NCBI GenBank assembly: GCA_900551555.1
Contig: URWC01000102.1
Location: 1-6,912, forward strand
DNA from: an uncultured Collinsella sp.
GTDB lineage: Bacteria; Actinomycetota; Coriobacteriia; Coriobacteriales; Coriobacteriaceae
Direction: 5' to 3'
Length of the DNA stretch: 6,912 nucleotides
Part shown: piece after piece, positions 1 to 5,055 of the stretch
Numbering within the stretch: position 1 is the first letter of the stretch
Layout of the letters: each line of letters begins with the position of its first letter
Made by a program: the position numbers and the translations under genes
The notes under the pieces: model-generated
What the model was told of the DNA's origin: nothing
Database searches by the model: none
Seen by the model: the letters and a program-made list of their open reading frames with translations, nothing else

Positions 1-108
1 GTTGCCAGCGGGCCTGTTCCCGAAGTACACCGTTGAATCGCACAGAGGGGAGGAATGCGAATCAAACTCAACAGGGCAGGCTTTTTCATCGCCTATTGCC
101 TGCTCCAT
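1..108 (-). CDS. Possible 5' part of an unidentified gene, cut by the left edge
   Basis: A minus-strand frame opens with ATG at 108-106 and runs 36 codons to the window edge without a stop. It begins MEQAIGDEKACPVEFDSH. A TGA lies in the same frame shortly upstream, so the start can only be this ATG or a nearby TTG. The direction agrees with every other gene to its right. A TATATT box (119-124, minus strand) lies so close that a transcript would be nearly leaderless, and I see no Shine-Dalgarno sequence. Another minus frame (ATG at about 91, MKKPALLSLIRIPPL) is also open to the edge. A plus-strand frame is open from 2 to 184, with stop TAG 13 bases before the repeat at 198, and could equally be the tail of a plus-strand gene. 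No family is recognised. The base composition of 109-196 is lower in GC, as expected of a spacer. Confidence 0.3.
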   Translation of the reverse strand, partial: MEQAIGDEKACPVEFDSHSSPLCDSTVYFGNRPAGN

Positions 109-197
109 TGCTGAAACCAATATAGTTCACCGTGGTTTACTTTGTAGCGTCAATATGCGCCGCCACACCTTCTCCATAAGTTAGCTCCGGTAAACTA

Positions 198-236
198 AAA
201 CCACCACGAAGGAGACAGGCACCTTTGTGGTGGTTT
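198..236 (-). repeat. 39-bp hairpin repeat, copy 1, probable terminator of the alkyltransferase gene
   Basis: Inverted repeat with 15-bp arms around a 9-base loop, starting 15 bases after the stop codon of the alkyltransferase homologue. It differs from copy 3 at two positions (208 and 213). The change at 208 leaves a G:U wobble in plus-strand RNA and a C:A mismatch in minus-strand RNA. The arms extend one base further on each side (197 and 237). Read on the minus strand, the stem ends in GGTGG followed by TTTTAGTTT, a U-rich tail expected of an intrinsic terminator. Confidence 0.75.
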
Positions 237-251
237 TGACGAAGCCCGCCA

Positions 252-572
252 CTACAGCCCGGCCGGCCAACGACAGGCGGCCAGATCGACGTGCATGGGA
301 TCGGTAAACGTCACGCCTTCCCCCATTAAGAGCTCGCGCTGAGCATCGGGGCCGCCAAAGGCAAAGCCCTCACAGATACGGCCGTCGGCAAACACCACGC
401 GATGGCAGGGAATCTGGCCGGGGCGCGGATTGCTATGCAGCGCGTAGCCCACGTACCGCGCACTCCGCGGACGACCGGCGAGCAGCGCCACCTGACCGTA
501 GGTGGCGACCATCCCCTCGGGAATCTGCTCGACCACCTCGTACACCCGTTCAAAAAAGCCCTCAGACGCCAT
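252..572 (-). CDS. Single-domain O6-alkylguanine-DNA alkyltransferase homologue (ATL/MGMT DNA-binding domain)
   Basis: The protein has 106 residues and corresponds to the C-terminal DNA-binding and active-site domain of O6-methylguanine-DNA methyltransferase, without the N-terminal domain of Ogt, Ada or MGMT. Visible landmarks are TYGQVA (24-29, with the Tyr that helps flip the base), the helix-turn-helix region RPRSARYVGYALHSNP (34-49, with the expected arginine finger at R39) and IPCHRVV (54-60), whose Cys56 is the alkyl-acceptor position. Alkyltransferase-like proteins of similar size, such as E. coli YbaZ, carry Trp at this position, so this one may still accept alkyl groups. The role would be recognition or repair of O6-alkylguanine in DNA. 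The start is ATG 572 because AAGGGAG lies six bases upstream. A longer frame from 611 would start inside repeat copy 2. It follows degV on the same strand, separated by that repeat, with little room for its own promoter. Confidence 0.88.
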   Translation of the reverse strand: MASEGFFERVYEVVEQIPEGMVATYGQVALLAGRPRSARYVGYALHSNPRPGQIPCHRVVFADGRICEGFAFGGPDAQRELLMGEGVTFTDPMHVDLAACRWPAGL

Positions 573-601
573 TGCTCGCTCCCTTCCACCCGGAAAAGCA
601 T

Positions 602-640
602 AAACCACCACAAAGGTGCCTGTCCCCTTTGTGGTGGTTT
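602..640 (-). repeat. 39-bp hairpin repeat, copy 2, between the DegV gene and the alkyltransferase gene
   Basis: Perfect inverted repeat. The left arm AAACCACCACAAAGG and its complement surround the loop TGCCTGTCC. The pairing extends to 18 bp (599-616 with 626-643). Its reverse complement is identical over 39 bases to copy 3 at 2182. It begins 12 bases after the DegV stop and ends about 15 bases before the ribosome-binding site of the next gene. On the minus strand the stem is followed by TTTATGCTTTT. It could terminate, attenuate, or stabilise the upstream message. Confidence 0.85.
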
Positions 641-652
641 ATGGCAGGTCGG

Positions 653-1507
653 TTAGTTGGCGGGCTGGAAGAAGGCTACTGCTACGGCGCCGGGGCCAAC
701 GTGGGTACCGATGGTGGCGCCGATGGTGTGAACGGGCAACACGCCCTCGGTGTGGCCAGCCCAAAGTGCCGCACTGTCCTCGATATACTTCTTGAGCACC
801 GCATCCGAAAGGCCCGTATAGCCGAGCGCCAGCGGCATGGAAAAGTCGATGCCGCCTGCCTTTTCGACCTTCTGGTTGAGCAGGTTCCGGCCGTTCTTGG
901 AGCCACGAGCCTTGCCCAGCTGCACGATCAGACCATCCTCCGCTGCCACAACGGGCTTCACATTGAGCAACGTGCCCACAGCACCAGCCGCAGCAGACAG
1001 GCGACCGCCGCGAACGAGGTACTCAAGCGTCTCGAGCAGGCCGATGACGACTACACGGTCGCGCACGGCCTCGACAGCCGCCGCGATCTGAGCCGCGCCC
1101 TGGCCCTCGTCCACCAAACGCAGCGCGTACTCAACCAGCACGCGCTCGCCCAGGGTAACGTTATTGCTATCCACCACATACACATCGCCGCCCGGCGCCT
1201 CGGCAAGTGCGGTGCGGGCACTTTGGTTGGTGCCCGAAAGCTTAGCGCCCACGGTAATAATCACTGCCTCATCGCCGGCCTCACGCGCCTCGGCAATAGC
1301 CTGCGAAAACGCGTACGGGTTGACCTGGCCGGTCTTAGGCAGCTCATCGCGCTCCACGAGCATCTCGTAAAAGCGCTGGTGATCGATGTCGACGCCATCC
1401 ATGTACACATCGGTGCCAAAGGTGACGGACAGCGGCAGAACACGCAGAGCGGGGTGCTCAGCCGGCGACATATCGCTCGCGGAATCGGTAATAATACGAA
1501 TGGACAT
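653..1507 (-). CDS. DegV family fatty-acid-binding protein (FakB-like)
   Basis: The protein has 284 residues, the usual DegV length. The family pattern runs throughout: TDSASD (7-12), the LPLSVTFG strand (24-31), KTGQ (58-61, matching the KTSQP loop), LSGTNQSA (90-97, matching LSGTYQSA), VVDSNNVTLG (111-120), RGGRLS (166-171), LLNVKP (180-185) and GTHVGPG near the C-terminus (267-273). DegV proteins bind one long-chain fatty acid. FakB members present it to the kinase FakA for phosphorylation and entry into phospholipid synthesis. No FakA gene is visible here, so the partner must lie elsewhere. Small departures from consensus are TGQ for TSQ and T118 for the usual Ser. The start at ATG 1507 is supported by GAAAGGA six bases upstream. 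A further 35 in-frame codons to 1612 are open but do not resemble the family. It lies 119 bases after the MarR-family gene on the same strand, probably as an operon. Confidence 0.93.
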   Translation of the reverse strand: MSIRIITDSASDMSPAEHPALRVLPLSVTFGTDVYMDGVDIDHQRFYEMLVERDELPKTGQVNPYAFSQAIAEAREAGDEAVIITVGAKLSGTNQSARTALAEAPGGDVYVVDSNNVTLGERVLVEYALRLVDEGQGAAQIAAAVEAVRDRVVVIGLLETLEYLVRGGRLSAAAGAVGTLLNVKPVVAAEDGLIVQLGKARGSKNGRNLLNQKVEKAGGIDFSMPLALGYTGLSDAVLKKYIEDSAALWAGHTEGVLPVHTIGATIGTHVGPGAVAVAFFQPAN

Positions 1508-1626
1508 AGCGAATCCTTTCTTGCGCAGGTCCCGCGCAGGGAATTTTGACAGCAAGGCCCCGGCACGGTATACGCGCTCAAACAGGACTATGCAGTTGTT
1601 AATGGGAAGCAAATGCCTTGGCGGCC

Positions 1627-2076
1627 CTACAGCTCGCGCAGGGTGTTGAGAATCGTGCGTAGCGACGCATACATCTGCTCGCGCTGCTCCACACCCATAG
1701 CCTTACCGGTGGTATCGAGCACCTCGCGAATGATGCGGTCCGCCTCGCTCATGCTCTCGCCGCCCAGAGCGGTCAGGCGCACCGGAGCACGATACTTAAC
1801 GGCGGCATCGCCCGAATCATCGACCTCGACGTAGCCGCCCTCCTCCAGATGCGCGAGCGTACGCGAGACGGCGGCGCGGGTCACGCCTGCCATGCGAGCC
1901 AGGTCGGCACCAGTCAGGCCGTCCTTGCTGCGCTCAAGATAGTACAGGCACATAACGTCGGAGCCCTTGAGACCCAGCCTTGCGCCCTCAGACGTCTTAA
2001 TGCGCTGGATCTCCTTGTAGAGACCGCTGATCAGTCCGACAAAGTCCTCGAAACGTGTCTCGTCGCTCTGCTGCAT
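1627..2076 (-). CDS. MarR family winged helix-turn-helix transcriptional regulator
   Basis: The protein has 149 residues, typical of MarR dimers. Residues 1-30 and 107-149 form the helical dimer ends. Residues 54-82 form the helix-turn-helix (LTGADLARMAGVTRAAVSR followed by TLAHLEEGGYVE), and 83-104 form the wing (DDSGDAAVKYRAPVRLT). Such proteins usually bind palindromes near their own promoter and let go when a small ligand binds. The ATG at 2076 is preceded by AAAGGCGG with a nine-base spacer. The gene lies upstream of the DegV-type gene on the same strand, with no repeat or terminator between them, so it may control its neighbour. FabT, a MarR-family regulator of fatty-acid synthesis in streptococci, offers a precedent for a lipid-responsive role, but nothing in this sequence proves the ligand. 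Candidate -10 and -35 boxes upstream are not convincing. Confidence 0.9.
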   Translation of the reverse strand: MQQSDETRFEDFVGLISGLYKEIQRIKTSEGARLGLKGSDVMCLYYLERSKDGLTGADLARMAGVTRAAVSRTLAHLEEGGYVEVDDSGDAAVKYRAPVRLTALGGESMSEADRIIREVLDTTGKAMGVEQREQMYASLRTILNTLREL

Positions 2077-2125
2077 GGGAGACGACCGCCTTTCGCTTGC
2101 ATAATGCTAACGGGTAAACATCTTA

Positions 2126-2140
2126 GTCGCATAAGGCGAC
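2126..2140. promoter_or_regulatory. Dyad upstream of the MarR-family gene, possible operator
   Basis: GTCGC, spacer ATAAG, then GCGAC form a perfect dyad centred 57 bases upstream of the regulator's ATG. It is bracketed by CGGGT (2111-2115) and ACCCG (2141-2145), which are also complementary, so the region could fold in RNA instead. An autoregulatory MarR site would be expected about here. The short arms make chance possible. Confidence 0.3.
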
Positions 2141-2181
2141 ACCCGTACCCAAATACCCCATTTGTTAACCCATCAACATAA

Positions 2182-2220
2182 AAACCACCACAAAGGGGAC
2201 AGGCACCTTTGTGGTGGTTT
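2182..2220 (-). repeat. 39-bp hairpin repeat, copy 3, probable terminator of the B3/B4 gene
   Basis: Perfect 15-bp arms (2182-2196 and 2206-2220) around the loop GGACAGGCA. The loop orientation is opposite to copies 2 and 4. It starts 26 bases after the stop of the B3/B4 protein. Read on the minus strand the stem runs directly into TTTTTATG, the best U-tract of the four copies, so it is a good candidate for an intrinsic terminator separating this gene from the MarR-family gene. Confidence 0.85.
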
Positions 2221-2246
2221 GGGGCATCAATAGGTTCTAGGCGCCG

Positions 2247-2966
2247 CTACAGCTCCACGCAAGGATTGTCGCGGGTCACAAGCGTCTTAATGACAACCGT
2301 CGCTCCCAGATAGCGCTCAAGCAGCTCGGCTAAGCGATCGATCGCAGCCTGGCAATCCCCCATCCGCTCGGGCTCCACGCACTCAATCGCCAGGAACGCA
2401 TCGGCCGAATCATCGGACAGCGCCGTTCGAACGCCGTCGCGCCAGTTCCAGCAGCGGCACACGGCGCCCGCATCATCGATGTAGGCGAGCTCGCCGGGCA
2501 GCGTCGGATCGTCCGCCTCCTCGCCAAGCGGCCAGAACGCATCGCCACCGTCGGTCACCTTCAGGCGAAGGTCTCCCTCGATCGCATGTAGGTCCTCGCC
2601 TCCGACGGGCAATGCGTAGGTCAACGACACCGTGTTGTAGATGTCCACCGCGGGCGCAATGTGGCCCACCGGCTTGCCTTTGAGCACGCGTTTGAGCAGG
2701 TTCTCGATTGAGCAACGCGCGCCCTTTTTGGTCTTGAACAGACGATAGGCCTCGCGCCATGCCTTGACCGGTGCGTTCTCGCTGATAGTATCGCTGGTCA
2801 GATGACGCTCCGCATCGATATTGGCGCGGTCGAGCAACGCCGCAATCGCATCCACGTCCTCTTGAGGAATCTGAGCCGTGGGCTTCATGCCCTCCACGAC
2901 CACAACACCGACCGCTGCCTGCGGAAACAGCTCCCAGAATGAATCCTCGGCAATAAAGCTCTTCAT
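2247..2966 (-). CDS. Free-standing B3/B4 tRNA-binding (editing) domain protein
   Basis: The protein has 239 residues and consists almost wholly of the B3/B4 fold found in the beta subunit of phenylalanyl-tRNA synthetase, where it hydrolyses wrongly charged Tyr-tRNA(Phe). Family landmarks are WREAYRLFKTKKGARCSIEN (70-89), LLKRVLKGKP (90-99), VDIYNTVSL (107-115, matching VDxNNxxSL), LPVGGEDL (119-126) and the strand block PGELAYIDDAGAVCRCWNWR (157-176). Free-standing members are cytoplasmic. Their substrate is mostly unknown, and trans-editing of mischarged tRNA or hydrolysis of amino-acid derivatives are possibilities inferred from the fold. The start at ATG 2966 has AAGGGAG five bases upstream. 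The ATG at 2981 has no ribosome-binding site. It lies between pckA and the MarR-family gene, with repeat copies on both sides and its own candidate promoter, so it is probably transcribed alone. Confidence 0.88.
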   Translation of the reverse strand: MKSFIAEDSFWELFPQAAVGVVVVEGMKPTAQIPQEDVDAIAALLDRANIDAERHLTSDTISENAPVKAWREAYRLFKTKKGARCSIENLLKRVLKGKPVGHIAPAVDIYNTVSLTYALPVGGEDLHAIEGDLRLKVTDGGDAFWPLGEEADDPTLPGELAYIDDAGAVCRCWNWRDGVRTALSDDSADAFLAIECVEPERMGDCQAAIDRLAELLERYLGATVVIKTLVTRDNPCVEL

Positions 2967-3104
2967 ACGCTCTCCCTTCATTGTGCGCGCCCGAGTGAGG
3001 GCGCCTAAACAAAAAGCGCCCTCACAACGGCCACCTTCAAAGTCCTACGGTGCCGTCACAAGAACGCTTGCGCTGTCCCCATCCGGAGAAGGGGACGATA
3101 TGTC
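2967..3104 (-). promoter_or_regulatory. Structured 5' leader of the B3/B4 gene with three potential hairpins
   Basis: From the predicted transcription start near 3104, the minus-strand leader is about 138 bases and can form three hairpins in series. The first is GTCCCC/GGGGAC (3075-3080 with 3091-3096, 10-base loop). The second is ACGGCACC with GGTGGCCGT (minus-strand reading, 3027-3056), eight pairs with one bulged G. The third is a perfect 10-bp stem, GTGAGGGCGC with GCGCCCTCAC (2995-3025), whose loop contains TTTTT. The third ends about 17 bases before the ribosome-binding site. No known riboswitch or T-box consensus is recognisable. The potential pairing is seen directly; a regulatory role is inferred. 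Confidence 0.4.
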
Positions 3105-3110
3105 AGGCGT

Positions 3111-3139
3111 ATTGTAACCCGAGTCATCCACGCGAGCAA
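3111..3139 (-). promoter_or_regulatory. Candidate sigma-70-type promoter of the B3/B4 gene
   Basis: On the minus strand, TTGCTC (3139-3134) and TACAAT (3116-3111) are separated by exactly 17 bases. TACAAT matches the -10 consensus at five of six positions and TTGCTC matches the -35 at three of six. The -35 box touches the distal arm of repeat copy 4, so the pckA terminator and this promoter lie back to back. Confidence 0.5.
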
Positions 3140-3177
3140 AACCACCATAAAGGTGCCTGTCCCCTTTGTGGTGGATA
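3139..3177 (-). repeat. 39-bp hairpin repeat, copy 4, probable terminator of pckA
   Basis: The most diverged copy, with three differences from copies 2 and 3. Two are in the outer bases on the pckA side (GGTGGATA in place of GGTGGTTT). One is at 3148 and causes a single mismatch in the stem. Twelve base positions (3142-3153 with 3163-3174) oppose each other around the loop TGCCTGTCC. It begins 16 bases after the pckA stop. Read on the minus strand the stem ends GGTGGTTTTGC, so the U-run is kept on the side where pckA transcription would end, although the matching A-run has been lost. Confidence 0.75.
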
Positions 3178-3193
3178 TGGACTCACGGCGAAG

Positions 3194-4864
3194 CTAGTGG
3201 CGGAGTCCCAGCAGGCCGCGGCCGCGATGACGGGCCTCGGCGGACACCTGGGCGTGCGGGCCGGCGGCTTTGACGGACTCGGGCAGGTGCGAGTACTTCT
3301 TCTCGAAGTTCTCCTCGAACATCACCGCCAGGTTGTGCGCGGCCTCGTCGTAGCGCGCGGTGCTCTGCCAGTATTGGCGCGGCACCAGGATGCCATCGGG
3401 CACGCCGCGGCACGTCGTGGGAATGTCGACGTTAAAGATGTCGTCGTGCACGAACTCGCTATCCTCGATGGTGCCGTCGAGGGCGCGTGCGACCAGCGAG
3501 CGCGTGTAGGCCAGCTCGATGCGATGACCCACGCCGTAGCCGCCGCCAATCCAGCCGGTGTTGACCAGGTACACGCGTGTGCGGCCGTCGGCAATGCGCT
3601 CGCCAAGCATCTTGGCGTAAACCATGGGGTCGAGCGGCATAAACGGCTCGCCGAACAGCGAAGAGAACGTGGGCGTGGGCTCGGTGACGCCGACCTCGGT
3701 GCCGGGAATCTTAGCCGTAAAGCCCGTCACAAAGTGGTACATGGCGGCATCGGCCGTCAGGCGTGAGATGGGCGGCAGCACGCCAAAAGCGTCGCAAGTC
3801 AGGAACAGCACGACACTCGGAGTGGTGCCCATGCCCTTAGTCCACGCGTTAGGAATGTGCTCCACGGGATAGGCCACGCGCGTGTTGTGCGTGATCGAGA
3901 TGTCGTCGTAGTTGGGCTTGCGGTTCTCGTCGAGCACCACGTTTTCGCAAATGGCGCCAAAACGGACGGCGTTGAAGATCTCGGGCTCGTGGAAGGCGTC
4001 CAGGCCCTCGCATTTTGCGTAGCAGCCACCCTCGATGTTGAAGATGCCCATGTCGGACCAGCCGTGCTCGTCGTCGCCGATCAGCAGGCGCGTGGGGTTG
4101 GCAGAAAGCGTGGTCTTGCCCGTGCCGGACAGGCCAAAGAACACGGCAGTCTCGTGCGTGACGGGATCCATGCTGGCCGAGCAGTGCATGGGCAGCACGT
4201 CATCCTCGACGGGCAGCAGGTAATTCATAACGCTGAAGATGGACTTTTTGATCTCGCCGGAGTAGCCGGTACCCGCGACCAAAATCACGCGCTCCTGGAA
4301 GTTGATGACCACGGCGGCGCTGGAGTTGAGGCCCTTGATGGCAGGGTCGCATTGGTAGCCCGGCGCGGCGAGCACGCAGAAGTCCGGCTCGCCGGTGCGC
4401 GCGATTTCGCGGGCGAGCGGGCGGGCGAGCATCTGCTTAATGAAGAGCGCCTGGCTGGCACGCTCGCAGGCGACGAGCAGGCGGCGCGTATGGTTGCGGT
4501 CGGCGCCGGCCATGCCGCGGGTGACGAACACATCGCGCTCGTTGAGATAGTCGACGATGCCGGCTTTGATGGCCTCATAGCTCTCGACGGGCAGCGGACG
4601 GTTGACCGCGCCCCAGGCAATCTTGTCGTGAACATCGGGGGTGTCAACGATAAAGCGGTCATTGGGGGAACGGCCGGTACGCTCCCCCGTCTCGATCACC
4701 AGCGCGCCGTTGGATGCCATGCGACCTTCTTCGCGGCGGATAGCGTGTTCGACGAGCTCCGCGGCAGGTAGATCGACCAGCAGACGGGGCTGATTCTCGG
4801 CGGGATCTTCAACGAGCGTAATACCAAAGTTGGACAAAACTTCTGCAGGGGTAACACCAGGCAT
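3194..4864 (-). CDS. pckA: Phosphoenolpyruvate carboxykinase (ATP)
   Basis: The protein has 556 residues and catalyses oxaloacetate + ATP to PEP + CO2 + ADP, or the reverse in anaplerotic fermenters. It is cytoplasmic. Family signatures are intact: RTGRSPNDRFIV (62-73, with the oxaloacetate-binding Arg65), GTGYSGEIKKSIF (198-210, with active-site Lys207), His227 in the PMHCSASM segment, the P-loop GLSGTGKTTLS (244-254, Lys250 and Thr251), the metal-binding LIGDDEHGW (261-269, Asp264) and NTRVAYP further on. These match E. coli Lys213, His232, Lys254 and Asp269. The start at ATG 4864 has a perfect AAAGGAGG four bases upstream; the frame is open to 4978 but that extension is not family-like. 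After the usual AAGP ending the protein continues about 20 residues (HAQVSAEARHRGRGLLGLRH), longer than the E. coli enzyme. A palindromic candidate operator lies upstream and repeat copy 4 downstream. It is probably monocistronic. Confidence 0.97.
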   Translation of the reverse strand: MPGVTPAEVLSNFGITLVEDPAENQPRLLVDLPAAELVEHAIRREEGRMASNGALVIETGERTGRSPNDRFIVDTPDVHDKIAWGAVNRPLPVESYEAIKAGIVDYLNERDVFVTRGMAGADRNHTRRLLVACERASQALFIKQMLARPLAREIARTGEPDFCVLAAPGYQCDPAIKGLNSSAAVVINFQERVILVAGTGYSGEIKKSIFSVMNYLLPVEDDVLPMHCSASMDPVTHETAVFFGLSGTGKTTLSANPTRLLIGDDEHGWSDMGIFNIEGGCYAKCEGLDAFHEPEIFNAVRFGAICENVVLDENRKPNYDDISITHNTRVAYPVEHIPNAWTKGMGTTPSVVLFLTCDAFGVLPPISRLTADAAMYHFVTGFTAKIPGTEVGVTEPTPTFSSLFGEPFMPLDPMVYAKMLGERIADGRTRVYLVNTGWIGGGYGVGHRIELAYTRSLVARALDGTIEDSEFVHDDIFNVDIPTTCRGVPDGILVPRQYWQSTARYDEAAHNLAVMFEENFEKKYSHLPESVKAAGPHAQVSAEARHRGRGLLGLRH

Positions 4865-4938
4865 GGGGCCTCCTTTAAAAACGCGACACATGGACGCGGC
4901 GCGCACTTTATTCACGTAAAGCCCGTTGTACCCGATAT

Positions 4939-4954
4939 GCAAAAACGTTTTTGC
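4939..4954. promoter_or_regulatory. Perfect 16-bp palindrome upstream of pckA, candidate LacI-family operator
   Basis: GCAAAAACGTTTTTGC is a perfect palindrome with a central CG, 74 bases upstream of the pckA ATG. Its form resembles operators of LacI/GalR-family regulators such as PurR and CcpA, which are palindromes centred on CG. On the minus strand its last four bases overlap TTGCAT, a possible -35 box, but no good -10 follows at standard spacing. A small hairpin (GGGCGG, CAAGC, CCGCCC at 4960-4976) lies just upstream. The rest of 4865-5011 shows nothing else I can name. Confidence 0.45.
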
Positions 4955-5011
4955 GGCAAGGGCGGCAAGCCCGCCCAACGGTCAAAAATCGCAGGCAAGC
5001 GGCCTAGTCAT

Positions 5012-5053
5012 TGGGGACGTTCTTGAACAGGCAACATTCAAGGAGTGTCCCCA
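5012..5053 (-). repeat. Long imperfect hairpin, GGGGAC palindrome family, left unit
   Basis: TGGGGAC (5012-5018) pairs with GTCCCCA (5047-5053), and CTTGAA (5022-5027) pairs with TTCAAG (5037-5042) around the loop CAGGCAACA. The bases between can pair partly through wobbles and one bulge. It is REP-like in style. It lies in the pckA-lctP spacer and belongs to a family different from the 39-bp repeats, although it shares the GGGGAC core. Confidence 0.6.
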
Positions 5054-5055
5054 GA

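Noticed and set aside
55..114. A 19-codon plus-strand frame after a GGGGAGGA sequence (MRIKLNRAGFFIAYCLLHC)
   Set aside because: The purine run is too close to or poorly spaced from the ATG, no downstream gene exists on this strand, and it overlaps a more plausible minus-strand frame.
572..1549. Long plus-strand open frame of 325 codons opposite the DegV gene
   Set aside because: It is the antisense shadow of a clearly recognised DegV protein, caused by high GC, with no ribosome-binding site or family pattern.
2111..2145. marR promoter boxes such as TTAACA and TAAGAT
   Set aside because: No pair has acceptable spacing and consensus match together, so I do not call a promoter there.
2995..3040. 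AAGGTGGCCG in the B3/B4 leader as a T-box element
   Set aside because: It lacks the TGGNACCGCG core and pairs instead in a simple local hairpin.
198..3177. The four 39-bp repeats as a CRISPR array
   Set aside because: The copies are hundreds to about 1,500 bases apart, occur in both orientations and are separated by genes, so they are dispersed repeats.
3857..4771. Plus-strand open frame of 304 codons opposite pckA
   Set aside because: Antisense shadow of an unambiguous PckA frame whose active-site motifs are intact.
4960..4976. GGGCGG/CCGCCC hairpin as a terminator between lctP and pckA
   Set aside because: No U-tract follows on either strand and the stem is only six pairs.
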